The notes beneath the pieces were generated by a model, which saw nothing but the letters and a program-made list of their open reading frames with translations, was not told the DNA's origin and did not search any database. This document shows, in pieces, positions 28,506 to 37,034 of a stretch of DNA of 58,093 bases. The translations under genes and the position numbers were made by a program. The stretch is from an uncultured Bacteroidota bacterium (GTDB lineage Bacteria; Bacteroidota; Bacteroidia; Flavobacteriales; Flavobacteriaceae): contig CABXUS010000007.1 of the NCBI GenBank assembly GCA_902515405.1, positions 1-58,093 on the forward strand, in the 5' to 3' direction. How positions within the stretch are numbered: the first letter of the stretch is position 1; every line of letters begins with the position of its first letter.

Positions 28506-28997
28506 ATGAAAACTGAGGTATTAAATGAAAAACAAATATTAAGAATATGTAATAGATTTGCATTTCAAATTGTTGAAAACTTGTCTGAAAATGAAGATAT
28601 TTTTCTTGTAGGAATTAAAGAAAATGGATTTGAAATTGCTAAAATAATAGTGAATGAGATTGAAAGAATATCTAAGAAAAAAGTATTCTTAAATTATATT
28701 AAAATAAATAAAAAAGACCCGAAAAACAGCTTATTATCTGATATTAAAAAATACACTAATTTTAATAATATTTTTTTAATTGATGATGTTTTAAATACTG
28801 GGAAAACATTAATCTACAGCATAAGATTCTTATTGAAATTTAATACCAAAAGTATTAAAACTCTTGTTCTAATTGATAGAAATCATAAAGAGTATCCAGT
28901 CAAAATTGATTTTAAAGGTATATCACTTTCAACTAATATTGACGATAATATTAAGCTTATTAGAGATAAGAAAAATTTAAAAGCTATTATCTTCTAA
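28506..28997 (+). CDS. Phosphoribosyltransferase family protein
   Basis: 163 aa, type I phosphoribosyltransferase fold. The PRPP-binding loop is FLIDDVLNTGKTL near 95-107, with a preceding hood and FLVGIKENGFEIA. It may be a purine salvage enzyme or a PyrR-like protein; the base specificity cannot be told. In many Bacteroidota this gene faces aroK, as here, where the two genes overlap by 21 bases tail to tail. Confidence 0.82.
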   Translation: MKTEVLNEKQILRICNRFAFQIVENLSENEDIFLVGIKENGFEIAKIIVNEIERISKKKVFLNYIKINKKDPKNSLLSDIKKYTNFNNIFLIDDVLNTGKTLIYSIRFLLKFNTKSIKTLVLIDRNHKEYPVKIDFKGISLSTNIDDNIKLIRDKKNLKAIIF

Positions 28998-29513
28998 AAT
29001 TGTCAGAATTGAATCACAAGTTTTACTAACATCTTTTTTAGATGATTTGATAATATATGAAGCTTTGTTATAAAAATGATTTCTTTCAAATAAATGTTTA
29101 TTTACAAAACTTAACATCTCTTTTTCGTTAGCAATCGAAGAAATTAAAGGTCTTTTTGTTTTTCTTGAAAACAACCTATTTGCTAAAACCTTGGAATCTA
29201 GATTTAAATAAAAGGTGTTTTTTGTTTTATTTGAAATTAATTCCATATTGTTAAAGTAACAAGGTGTGCCTCCGCCTAACGATAAAATGTAAAACTCGTT
29301 CTTATTTAATATTTTAATTAAAATTTTTTGTTCCAATTCTCTAAATTTCATTTCTCCAATTTCATCAAATATTTGTTTGATTGATTTTGAATAAAACAAC
29401 TCTATCTCCTGATCGAGATCATAAAATTTTATACCAATTTTTTTTGATAGTTTTCTTCCTATTTTGGTCTTTCCACAACCCATGTAACCTAGTAGAATAA
29501 TTGATGATTTCAT
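28977..29513 (-). CDS. aroK: Shikimate kinase
   Basis: Phosphorylates shikimate in the chorismate pathway. 178 aa, normal length. Visible parts are the P-loop LLGYMGCGKTKIGRKL near 7-22, the shikimate-binding DLDQEIE with IKQIFDEIGEMKFRELE, LSLGGGTPCY, and the lid arginines in RLFSRKTKRPL. The start is ATG at 29513. It overlaps the phosphoribosyltransferase gene by 21 bases, the longest tail-to-tail overlap in the window. Confidence 0.94.
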   Translation of the reverse strand: MKSSIILLGYMGCGKTKIGRKLSKKIGIKFYDLDQEIELFYSKSIKQIFDEIGEMKFRELEQKILIKILNKNEFYILSLGGGTPCYFNNMELISNKTKNTFYLNLDSKVLANRLFSRKTKRPLISSIANEKEMLSFVNKHLFERNHFYNKASYIIKSSKKDVSKTCDSILTILEDNSF

Positions 29514-29539
29514 ATTTTACAAATTTATGAGAAATAATC

Positions 29540-29571
29540 TTTGATATATAGATTTAACGTCCCTATATTTG
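29540..29571 (+). promoter_or_regulatory. Promoter of tRNA-Lys/tRNA-Leu
   Basis: TTTG at 29540-29543, a 20-base spacer and TATATTTG at 29564-29571 followed by CA. A complete Bacteroidota housekeeping promoter, 15 bases upstream of the tRNA-Lys 5' end. It probably drives both tRNAs and may continue into crtI. Confidence 0.62.
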
Positions 29572-29586
29572 CAAGCGTTAAAAAAA

Positions 29587-29659
29587 GACCTGGTAGCTCA
29601 GCTGGTAGAGCATCTCCCTTTTAAGGAGAGGGTCCTGGGTTCGAACCCCAGCCAGGTCA
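29587..29659 (+). tRNA. tRNA-Lys (anticodon TTT)
   Basis: A 73-base cloverleaf: acceptor GACCTGG/CCAGGTC, D-arm GCTC/GAGC, anticodon stem TCTCC/GGAGA with loop CTTTTAA, and T-arm CTGGG-TTCGAAC-CCCAG. The discriminator is A; CCA is not encoded. tRNA-Leu follows 9 bases later. Confidence 0.98.
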
Positions 29660-29668
29660 CTAAATCTA

Positions 29669-29752
29669 GCGCACGTGGCGGAACTGGTAGACGCGCTAGG
29701 TTGAGGGCCTAGTGGGAATTATCCCTTGGAGGTTCGATTCCTCTCGTGTGCA
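29669..29752 (+). tRNA. tRNA-Leu (anticodon GAG)
   Basis: An 84-base class II tRNA: acceptor GCGCACG pairs with CGTGTGC (one G-T pair). The anticodon stem CTAGG/CCTAG encloses TTGAGGG (anticodon GAG). A variable arm TGGGAATTATCCC forms a hairpin, and the T-arm is GGAGG-TTCGATT-CCTCT. CCA is not encoded. crtI starts 36 bases downstream on the same strand. Confidence 0.97.
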
Positions 29753-29788
29753 CTATTATAAACATAAAAATATTACCTTACACCTAAA

Positions 29789-31261
29789 TTGAAGAAAAAG
29801 ATTTTTATAATTGGCTCAGGCTTTTCATCACTATCAGCAGCATGCTATCTTTCAAAGGAGGGGTTTGAAGTACATGTCTTTGAAAAAAATGATATAATTG
29901 GAGGAAGAGCTCGTCAATTTAAATCTAATGGATTTACATTTGATATGGGACCAAGCTGGTATTGGATGCCAGATGTCTTTGAAAAGTTTTTTAATGATTT
30001 TGGTAAATCTGCAAAAGATTTTTATCAACTAAAAAAATTAAATCCAGCATATAGGGTGATCTTTGATGAAAAAAATCAAATAAAAATAGGAGATAATATA
30101 AATGAAATATCCAAAGAATTTGAAAATATTGAAAAAGGTAGTGGAGCTAAATTAAAGAGTTTTTTAGAAGAGTCAAGAGAAAATTATAATCTTGCCGTTA
30201 CTGATATGCTTTATAAAATGCCAGGAAAATCTATACTAGAGCTTATAACTTTAAAGACAATTTTCAAGGTTAATTTATTTTTTAAAAATATTAAAAATGA
30301 TATTGAAAAAAGATTTAAAGATTCTAAACTAAGAGCAATTCTACAATTTCCTGTATTATTTCTTGGAGCAAAACCATCAAATACTCCAGCATTTTACAAT
30401 TTTATGAATTTTGCTGATTTTGGATTAGGGACTTGGCAACCAAAAAATGGATTTTATGACGTAGTCGAAGCAATGACAAAAATTGCAAAAAATCAGGGAG
30501 TTATTTTTTATACAAACTCTGAAATAAACAAAATACAAGTAAATAAAGGATTAGTTGAGGGAATTATTTTAAATGGTAAATTAAAAAAATGTGACATCCT
30601 GGTTTCTGGTGCTGATTATTATCATACTGAGTCATTGTTAGATAAAAAATACAAGCAATATTCTGAATCTTATTGGAAAAACAGAACTTGGTCTCCATCA
30701 TCTCTTCTTTTTTACTTAGGATTAAATAAAAAAATTAAAGGATTAAATCATCACAATTTATTTTTTGATACAGATTTTGATAAACATGCAGATGAAATTT
30801 ACACAAAGCCTAATTGGCCAACAGACCCATTATTCTATTTAAATATTACATCAAAAACCTATAGTCATACAGCCCCGAAGGATCATGAAAACTGTTTTGT
30901 ATTAATACCATTAGCTACAAATTTAGAGGACAACGAAGCCATAAGAGAAAAATATTTTAAAATAATTGTAAAAAGAATTGAAGATATTACAGGACAAAAT
31001 ATTGAAAAAAATATAGTTTTTAAAAGAAGTTATTGTGTTAATGATTTTAAGAGAGATTACAATTCGTATGGGGGAAATGCATACGGTTTAGCCAATACCC
31101 TTCTACAAACTGCTTTCTTAAGACCTAAAATTCAAAGTAAAAAAGTAAAAAAATTGTATTTTAGTGGACAATTAACTGTACCTGGACCTGGAGTTCCACC
31201 TGCAATAGTTTCTGGAAAGCTAGTATCAGATATAATTATAAAAAATGAAAGAACTTTTTGA
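29789..31261 (+). CDS. crtI: Phytoene desaturase
   Basis: Desaturates phytoene stepwise to lycopene. 490 aa, full length. The FAD-binding motif is IIGSGFSSLSAACYLSKEG at about 6-24, followed by IIGGRARQF and FDMGPSWYWMP. The C-terminal flavin motif YFSGQLTVPGPGVPPAIVSGK near 460-480 is typical of bacterial CrtI. The start is TTG at 29789; no closer ATG fits. Its last 17 bases overlap crtB, so the genes are coupled. Confidence 0.95.
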   Translation: MKKKIFIIGSGFSSLSAACYLSKEGFEVHVFEKNDIIGGRARQFKSNGFTFDMGPSWYWMPDVFEKFFNDFGKSAKDFYQLKKLNPAYRVIFDEKNQIKIGDNINEISKEFENIEKGSGAKLKSFLEESRENYNLAVTDMLYKMPGKSILELITLKTIFKVNLFFKNIKNDIEKRFKDSKLRAILQFPVLFLGAKPSNTPAFYNFMNFADFGLGTWQPKNGFYDVVEAMTKIAKNQGVIFYTNSEINKIQVNKGLVEGIILNGKLKKCDILVSGADYYHTESLLDKKYKQYSESYWKNRTWSPSSLLFYLGLNKKIKGLNHHNLFFDTDFDKHADEIYTKPNWPTDPLFYLNITSKTYSHTAPKDHENCFVLIPLATNLEDNEAIREKYFKIIVKRIEDITGQNIEKNIVFKRSYCVNDFKRDYNSYGGNAYGLANTLLQTAFLRPKIQSKKVKKLYFSGQLTVPGPGVPPAIVSGKLVSDIIIKNERTF

Positions 31262-32084
31262 TCAAATATCAGAAGAGTGTTCTAAAAATGTTACTAAATC
31301 ATACAGTACGTCTTTTAGCCTTGCTACAAAAATGTTATCAAGTAACATAAGACAAGATATTTATAATATTTATGGCTTTGTAAGATTTGCAGATGAAATA
31401 GTTGATACTTTTCATGGATATAATAAAGAAGTATTATTTAAAAGATTTGTAGATGATTTAAATCATTCATTGAGCGAAAAAATTAGTTTAAATCCAATTT
31501 TAAACTCATTTCAAAATACAGTTAATAAATTTAAAATAGATAGAGAACTAATTGATGCTTTTCTTAAAAGTATGGAGCTTGATTTAAGTAAAAAGAAATA
31601 TTCTAATATTGATGAATATAATGATTATATATATGGTTCAGCAGATGTAGTAGGTCTAATGTGTTTGAAAGTTTTTGTGTCTGGAAATGATAAAGAATAT
31701 AACAAACTAAAACCATATGCAATGTCCCTAGGATCTGCATTTCAGAAGGTTAATTTCTTAAGAGATTTAAATGATGACTTTCAAAAACTGGATAGGATTT
31801 ATTTCCCAGGAATTGAATACAATACATTTAATGAAGAATCGAAAAGAACTATCATGAATGATATAAAAAAAGACTTCTCTATTGCATTAAAAGGAATTTA
31901 TATGCTTCCAAATAATTCAAAATTTGGAGTTTATGCAGCATATAAATACTACAAGAGACTTTTAAGGAAACTTGAAAAAGCTTCTTATTTAAAAATTAAA
32001 AATCAAAGAGTTCGTGTTCCCAACTACCAAAAAGTAGATGTATTAGCTCGTTCTTATGTTAGATATAGATTAAATATTTTATAA
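31245..32084 (+). CDS. crtB: Phytoene synthase
   Basis: Joins two geranylgeranyl diphosphates to phytoene. 279 aa, squalene/phytoene synthase fold. The first aspartate-rich motif is FADEIVD at 48-54 and the second is NFLRDLNDDFQKLDRIYFP near 167-185. The N-terminal KSYSTSFSLAT matches the family. It overlaps crtI by 17 bases and ends one base before crtZ, giving a tight crtI-crtB-crtZ operon. Confidence 0.95.
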   Translation: MKELFDQISEECSKNVTKSYSTSFSLATKMLSSNIRQDIYNIYGFVRFADEIVDTFHGYNKEVLFKRFVDDLNHSLSEKISLNPILNSFQNTVNKFKIDRELIDAFLKSMELDLSKKKYSNIDEYNDYIYGSADVVGLMCLKVFVSGNDKEYNKLKPYAMSLGSAFQKVNFLRDLNDDFQKLDRIYFPGIEYNTFNEESKRTIMNDIKKDFSIALKGIYMLPNNSKFGVYAAYKYYKRLLRKLEKASYLKIKNQRVRVPNYQKVDVLARSYVRYRLNIL

Positions 32085-32085
32085 A

Positions 32086-32532
32086 ATGGAAATTTTTATT
32101 TGGATTCTCTCTTTATTAGGTGCTTTTTCAATTATGGAATTTATGGCATGGTTTACTCATAAATACATTATGCATGGATTTTTATGGTATTTACATGAAG
32201 ATCACCATAAAAAGAATCATGATTCCTGGTTTGAAAGAAATGATACTTTCTTCATTTTTTATGCAGTTATAAGTATGCTTTTTGTATTGTCATGGGCAAA
32301 ACTTGACTTTGTTTACGGCCTTCCAATAGCAATAGGAATTTTCTTATATGGCTTTACATATTTTGTAGTTCATGATTTATTTATTCACCAGAGATTCAAA
32401 ATTTTTAGAAATATTGATAATAAATACGCTAGAGGAATAAGAAGAGCTCATAAAATTCATCATAAAAATATACACAAGAAAGGTGGTGAATGTTTTGGGA
32501 TGTTAATAGTTCCCTTTAAGTATTTTAAATAA
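32086..32532 (+). CDS. crtZ: Beta-carotene hydroxylase
   Basis: Adds hydroxyl groups to the beta-ionone rings, converting beta-carotene to zeaxanthin. 148 aa, membrane-bound di-iron type. Histidine motifs are H25 to H30 (FTHKYIMH), HEDHHKKNH at 37-45, HDLFIHQRF and RRAHKIHH near 119-126, with four predicted helices. The substrate needs a lycopene cyclase, which is not in the window. Its last 8 bases overlap the convergent ribH gene. Confidence 0.94.
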   Translation: MEIFIWILSLLGAFSIMEFMAWFTHKYIMHGFLWYLHEDHHKKNHDSWFERNDTFFIFYAVISMLFVLSWAKLDFVYGLPIAIGIFLYGFTYFVVHDLFIHQRFKIFRNIDNKYARGIRRAHKIHHKNIHKKGGECFGMLIVPFKYFK

Positions 32533-32998
32533 GTGACATTTTTGCTGCTGCGGCCGCACAATCATAGCCTTTGTTTCCGTGTTTTCCTCCACTCCTTTCA
32601 ATAGACTGTTGATAATTATCATCAGTTAATAAACACAAAACTATAGGACAAGTAACTCTTAAATTTAAATCTTTTATACCGTCAAAAACAGATTGAGAAA
32701 TAAATTTAAAATGAGATGTTTCACCTCTAATAATACTACCAATTGCAATTATGGCATCAAATTTTTTTGTTGAACTAATTTTTGAACAACCATAAACCAA
32801 TTCAAAACTACCAGGAACGCTTAGTAATTCAATTTTTTCATCAGAAATACCAATTTCTCTAAAAAAACTGAAAGCTCCTTTTACAAGACGATCGATAATT
32901 TCAGAGTTCCATTCTGAGTATACTATAGCAAACCTTTTGTTTGATGCAGTTTTTAAAAACTCTAAATCTAGGGATTCTGGTTTATGCTGTGTAGACAT
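32525..32998 (-). CDS. ribH: 6,7-dimethyl-8-ribityllumazine synthase
   Basis: Penultimate enzyme of riboflavin synthesis. 157 aa, full length. Motifs are AIVYSEWNSEI near 24-34, SVPGSFELVYG, AIGSIIRGETSHFKFI with the catalytic-site His, and the C-terminal GNKGYDCAAAAAKM. It follows the TPR membrane protein gene by 2 bases on the minus strand. Flavins are also the cofactors of the photolyases at 40.7-43.5 kb, but there is no operon link. Confidence 0.95.
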   Translation of the reverse strand: MSTQHKPESLDLEFLKTASNKRFAIVYSEWNSEIIDRLVKGAFSFFREIGISDEKIELLSVPGSFELVYGCSKISSTKKFDAIIAIGSIIRGETSHFKFISQSVFDGIKDLNLRVTCPIVLCLLTDDNYQQSIERSGGKHGNKGYDCAAAAAKMSLI

Positions 32999-33000
32999 AA

Positions 33001-33747
33001 CTACTTAACTTGTTCCAATCTTATGTCAATTAAGTTGGCTTCATTTGATTTTGGATAATCATCCTTAATTTCCTGAAAAAACCTCTCTGCCTTATTAAAC
33101 TGGTTTAATTCTTTAGAAAGATCACCCGCTTTTAATAAAATTATAGGTCTTACATAGCTATTCTCTGAATGTGATAATGCTTTTTCGTAGTAATTTAATC
33201 CATCATCAAATTGATTGAGTTGAACAAAAGCATCACCAATTGTAGTATAACTTAAAGATTGTAAAATAGCATCATCAGAGGAAAAGTTTTCAAGTAGTTC
33301 AATTGATTCAGCATATTTTTTCAAATTGTAGTATGCCATTCCAGCAGAGTAATATGAAATATTTGCTGCATCAGTTCCAGAATAATTTTCAATTATATCA
33401 AGAAAACCATATTTGCCATCAGCACCATATAATGATAAGTTAAGTAAAGAATCTTTAGACTTTTCACTACTCATTGCCATATCAAAATACTTTTGGGCAG
33501 TAAAAATTTCTAAATTACTTTCGACTGTTTTGGGTTGAAAAACAAACTTATCATATGCAAAATAAAATGAAAAAAGAACTAAAATTGAAAGAATTGATCC
33601 AATAATATAGTTTTGATATTTATTTACAAAAGTTTCAGTCTTTGATGCTCCTTCATCTAATGAATCAAAAACTTGCTTAGTAGATTCAATATTTTTTTGA
33701 ATAACAGTGGACCTACTTTTTTTTGCTCTTTTTTTATACGTAGCCAT
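33001..33747 (-). CDS. TPR-containing membrane protein
   Basis: 248 aa from ATG 33747 (MATYKKRAKK); a longer reading from 33783 adds 12 residues and is unlikely. A basic N-terminus (1-20) is followed by one membrane helix near 53-71 and a tetratricopeptide domain outside (about 110-240, repeats such as YYSAGMAYYNLKKYAESIELL and FNKAERFFQEIKDDYPKSNEA). It resembles YfgM/YbgF-type periplasmic scaffold proteins. Exact role unknown. It is probably co-transcribed with ribH. Confidence 0.8.
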   Translation of the reverse strand: MATYKKRAKKSRSTVIQKNIESTKQVFDSLDEGASKTETFVNKYQNYIIGSILSILVLFSFYFAYDKFVFQPKTVESNLEIFTAQKYFDMAMSSEKSKDSLLNLSLYGADGKYGFLDIIENYSGTDAANISYYSAGMAYYNLKKYAESIELLENFSSDDAILQSLSYTTIGDAFVQLNQFDDGLNYYEKALSHSENSYVRPIILLKAGDLSKELNQFNKAERFFQEIKDDYPKSNEANLIDIRLEQVK

Positions 33748-33818
33748 AATTACCTGGCAAAAATAAAATTTTATACGAATCAAACATGATAATTAGTTAA
33801 TTATTTTATATAATTTGC

Positions 33819-34925
33819 ATGATTAATCAGCTGATTGTGATTTCAATATATCTAAAAAATATTTCTATAATAAACTACAAAAACTTATTCGATAAAGAAT
33901 ACGAATTAGACCCAAAAATCAACTGTTTTGTTGGAAATAATGGAGTAGGAAAAACAAATATTCTTGACTCTATATATCATTTAGCTTTAGGTAAAAGTTA
34001 TTTTAAATTAAAAAATGACCAAATTATAAATCATAAAAAAGATTATATGGTAATTGATGGAATTTTCAATCTTAATGAAAAGAAAGAAAATATTGTATGT
34101 AGCATAAAAAGAGGTCAAAAAAAAGTTTTAAAAAGAAATGGTAAGCCATATAAAAAATTTTCAAACCATATTGGACTTATACCTGTTGTATTAATTTCTC
34201 CATATGATAATGACTTGATAAATGATGGTAGCAATGAAAGAAGAAAATTTATAGATTCAATTATATCTCAAAATGACAGAAACTACCTTATAAATCTTAT
34301 CTCATATTCAAAAGTTATTCAAAACAGAAATAAATTATTAAAACTTTATAATAAATCTGTTGATTTTGATTTAGATACAATAAAAGTTTATAATGATCAA
34401 ATAGTTAAGTTATCAAAACCAATTTTTGAAGTTCGTAAAGCTTTTATTGATGAGTTTAAACCAATAATTATAAATAAGTACAATAAAATTTCAGATAATA
34501 AAGAAAAAATATCAATTAACTATAAAAGTGATTTATTAAATAATGAAATAGAAAGCTTAATTGAAAATTCTTTTCAAAAAGACACTATTCTTCAACATAC
34601 AACTTTTGGATTACATAAAGATGATTTCATTTTTAACATAGATGATAATGCTTTAAAAAAATTTGGAAGTCAAGGTCAACAAAAATCCTTTTTAATAGCT
34701 TTAAAACTAGCCCAATTTGATTATCTTAAAAATAAAACTGGAAATTCTCCTGTTTTATTAATGGATGACATCTTTGACAAGTTAGATATTTTAAGAGTTA
34801 AAAGAATTGTTAATATTGTAAATTCAACTAATTTTGGACAGCTCTTTATCTCAGATACAGACAAAGATAGAGTTGAAAAAGTTTTATCAAGTTTAAATAT
34901 ATCATCAAAAATTTTTGATGTATGA
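33819..34925 (+). CDS. recF: DNA replication and repair protein RecF
   Basis: SMC-like ATPase that loads RecA at gaps. 368 aa. Walker A is CFVGNNGVGKTNILD near 37-51, the signature is FGSQGQQKSF near 285, and Walker B is VLLMDDIFDKLD near 312. The annotated ATG gives about ten extra residues before the usual start (YLKNISIINYKNL), so translation might begin slightly later. It is followed, with a 4-base overlap, by DUF721, a pairing common in bacteria. Confidence 0.95.
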   Translation: MINQLIVISIYLKNISIINYKNLFDKEYELDPKINCFVGNNGVGKTNILDSIYHLALGKSYFKLKNDQIINHKKDYMVIDGIFNLNEKKENIVCSIKRGQKKVLKRNGKPYKKFSNHIGLIPVVLISPYDNDLINDGSNERRKFIDSIISQNDRNYLINLISYSKVIQNRNKLLKLYNKSVDFDLDTIKVYNDQIVKLSKPIFEVRKAFIDEFKPIIINKYNKISDNKEKISINYKSDLLNNEIESLIENSFQKDTILQHTTFGLHKDDFIFNIDDNALKKFGSQGQQKSFLIALKLAQFDYLKNKTGNSPVLLMDDIFDKLDILRVKRIVNIVNSTNFGQLFISDTDKDRVEKVLSSLNISSKIFDV

Positions 34926-35215
34926 AAAGAAATTATAAGTTAAAATCAATAAAGTCAATACTTGAAAATTTTGTAGATCAGGATAAGATATCCGATGGCA
35001 TTTTTAATGTTAAAATTAAGCAAGCTTGGGAAAAAGCTGTTGAAAAAAAAATTTTAGATTATACAAAATCAATTTATATTAAGGGAGATGTTCTTTTTAT
35101 TGAGGTTAGTAACCCAATATTAAAACAAGAAATACTTTATAGTAGACAGAAAGTAATCGACCTAATTAATGATGATTTAGGAAAAGAAATAGTAAAAAAA
35201 ATTGTTTTAAAGTAA
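34922..35215 (+). CDS. DUF721 (DciA-like) protein
   Basis: 97 aa with the DUF721 fold: a helical N-terminus and a beta part ([27 protein letters not shown]). In other bacteria proteins of this family (DciA) help load the replicative helicase; its place after recF fits a DNA role, but that is inference. It overlaps recF by 4 bases and the convergent ndk by 9 bases. Confidence 0.82.
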   Translation: MKRNYKLKSIKSILENFVDQDKISDGIFNVKIKQAWEKAVEKKILDYTKSIYIKGDVLFIEVSNPILKQEILYSRQKVIDLINDDLGKEIVKKIVLK

Positions 35216-35626
35216 TATTTCTCTTCCTGAAAAGTGAAATTTAGCTTCTTTTAAAGCGTTTTCATCACTATCAGAACCATGTACTGAGTTTTCACCTTTT
35301 GAAATTGCATATTTACTTCTAATGGTGCCATTTTTAGCTGTTGCAGGGTCAGTATCACCAATTAAGTTTCTAAACTCTAATACTGCATTAGACTTTTCTA
35401 AAACAGCTGCTACAATTGGACTTCTGCTCATGTACTTTGTTAATTCATCAAAAAATGGTCTTTCTGAATGTATTGAATAGAAAGTTTTAGCTTCTTCAAT
35501 GCTTAACTTAGTAAGTTTTAATGCTTTAATTTTAAAACCTGAATCAGAAATATCACTTAAAATATTTCCCACTAAACCTCTTTCAACAGCATCAGGTTTA
35601 ATCATTATAAATGTTGTATTGGACAT
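35207..35626 (-). CDS. ndk: Nucleoside diphosphate kinase
   Basis: Balances nucleoside triphosphate pools by ping-pong phosphate transfer. 139 aa from ATG 35626 ([17 protein letters not shown]); an upstream ATG at 35656 would add ten residues not seen in the family. The phosphorylated histidine is in [13 protein letters not shown] near 115. [22 protein letters not shown] and [11 protein letters not shown] are typical. Its 3' end overlaps DUF721. Confidence 0.97.
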   Translation of the reverse strand: MSNTTFIMIKPDAVERGLVGNILSDISDSGFKIKALKLTKLSIEEAKTFYSIHSERPFFDELTKYMSRSPIVAAVLEKSNAVLEFRNLIGDTDPATAKNGTIRSKYAISKGENSVHGSDSDENALKEAKFHFSGREILL

Positions 35627-35694
35627 ATATTTTTTTTGCAAACCTAATAAAAACAATCAAATGATTTGTTGTAAATTTCATATTAAATTATAAC

Positions 35695-36450
35695 GTGATT
35701 AATATATCTTTAATTGGAACTGGTCGCTTATCATTTAATTTAATGAATGAGATTTTAGATAATAAATCTCTATCACTTAATCAGATTTACGGAAGATCAA
35801 AGTTTAGACCAAAAAATATAAGTGATCAAATTGAATATATCAAAGAAATAAAAAATTTAAAAAAAAGTGATTTTTATTTTATTGCAGTATCAGATATTGA
35901 AATAGAAACAATAAGTAATAAAATTAATTCCTATGATGGAATAGTAATTCATCTTTCAGGGAGCACTAATATCAATGTTTTATCAATTCATAAAAACCAT
36001 GGTGTTTTTTATCCTCTTCAAACATTTAGTTATGATAGTAATTTATCTTTTAAGCAAATACCAATATTAATTGAGGCAAATTCAAAGATTAATCTTTCAA
36101 AAATTAAAAAACTAGCTGATATTTTTTCAAAAAAAGTATACAAGATGAATTCTAGCAAAAGACTAGTCTGTCACATATCTGCAACTATTGCAAATAATTT
36201 TTCAAATCATATGATAGTTAGTGCCGAAAAAATACTTGAAGAAAATAAAATTAATAAATCAATAATAAAACCACTTATTTTTGAAACTTTCAATAAATTA
36301 AATAAAATGTCTGCGAAAGATGCTCAAACCGGACCTGCATTAAGAAATGATTATATTACAATTGAAAAGCACTTGAAACAATTAGTTAAAAGTGATTTTT
36401 TAGATTTATATAAAGAAGTAACAAAAAATATTAAATCCAATGAGTTATAA
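35695..36450 (+). CDS. Rossmann-like DUF2520 protein
   Basis: 251 aa. The N-terminal half is an NADP-binding Rossmann-like domain (SLIGTGRLSFNLMNEIL at 4-20, FYFIAVSDIEI, IVIHLSGSTN). The C-terminal half is the helical DUF2520 domain (HISATIANNFSNHM, and AKDAQTGPALRNDYITIEKH with the conserved TGPALRGD-like motif, here RND). Predicted oxidoreductase of unknown substrate, related to ketopantoate or prephenate-type reductases. It starts with GTG at 35695. It is the first gene of a DUF2520-KdsC-small ORF-symporter run. Confidence 0.82.
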   Translation: MINISLIGTGRLSFNLMNEILDNKSLSLNQIYGRSKFRPKNISDQIEYIKEIKNLKKSDFYFIAVSDIEIETISNKINSYDGIVIHLSGSTNINVLSIHKNHGVFYPLQTFSYDSNLSFKQIPILIEANSKINLSKIKKLADIFSKKVYKMNSSKRLVCHISATIANNFSNHMIVSAEKILEENKINKSIIKPLIFETFNKLNKMSAKDAQTGPALRNDYITIEKHLKQLVKSDFLDLYKEVTKNIKSNEL

Positions 36451-36943
36451 AGAAAAATTAAACGAGATAAAAAATTTTGTTTTTGATGTGGATGGTGTTT
36501 TTACAGATGGATCAATTGTTGTTGATTCAGATGGAAATGAACTAAGAATTTTTAGTACAAGAGATGGTATTGCTGTAAAACTAGCTAGTGATAAAGGATA
36601 TAATATTTGTATAATAAGCGGTGGGAAAAATGAAGGAGTAAGAAAAAGATTAAATAGACTTGGTGTAAAAAATGTTTTTTTAGGAGTTGATGATAAAATA
36701 AAAGTATTTAATAATTATTTAAATAAAAATAATCTAAAATTAGATGAAACAACCTTCATGGGGGACGATCTTCCTGATATTAAAATCCTCAAAATGGTTG
36801 GATTATCTTGTTGTCCTAATGATGCTGCTCCTGAAGTAAGAGGTGTTGTAGATTATATATCAAATAAAAAAGGTGGTGATGGATGTGTAAGAGATATTAT
36901 TGAACAAGTTTTAACAATACATGGGGAATGGAATTTAAATTGA
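36440..36943 (+). CDS. KdsC-like HAD phosphatase
   Basis: 167 aa, HAD superfamily type C0. Motif I is FVFDVDGVFTDG near 13-24, motif II SGG near 60, and motif III/IV MGDDLPDIKILKMVG near 109-123. It is most like 3-deoxy-D-manno-octulosonate 8-phosphate phosphatase of lipopolysaccharide core synthesis, which is a tetramer with this short length. It overlaps DUF2520 by 11 bases; this neighbourhood is common in flavobacteria. Confidence 0.85.
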   Translation: MSYKEKLNEIKNFVFDVDGVFTDGSIVVDSDGNELRIFSTRDGIAVKLASDKGYNICIISGGKNEGVRKRLNRLGVKNVFLGVDDKIKVFNNYLNKNNLKLDETTFMGDDLPDIKILKMVGLSCCPNDAAPEVRGVVDYISNKKGGDGCVRDIIEQVLTIHGEWNLN

Positions 36944-36950
36944 TTATATA

Positions 36951-37031
36951 ATGAATAGCTGGAAAAAAGAATACTCAATTGTACTTTTATTAAATCTGCT
37001 TTATCTCATTATCTTTTTATTGATTATTTAA
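36951..37031 (+). CDS. Small membrane ORF, 26 residues, before symporter
   Basis: ATG at 36951 opens a 26-codon frame ending TAA at 37029-37031. It encodes MNSWKKEYSIV followed by a wholly hydrophobic stretch (LLLNLLYLIIFLLII): a positive amphipathic start and one membrane helix. It fits exactly between the KdsC-like gene (7 bases before) and the symporter (3 bases after), matching the tight spacing of this operon. It could be an accessory subunit of the symporter, but no function is known to me. Confidence 0.6.
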   Translation: MNSWKKEYSIVLLLNLLYLIIFLLII

Positions 37032-37034
37032 GAT

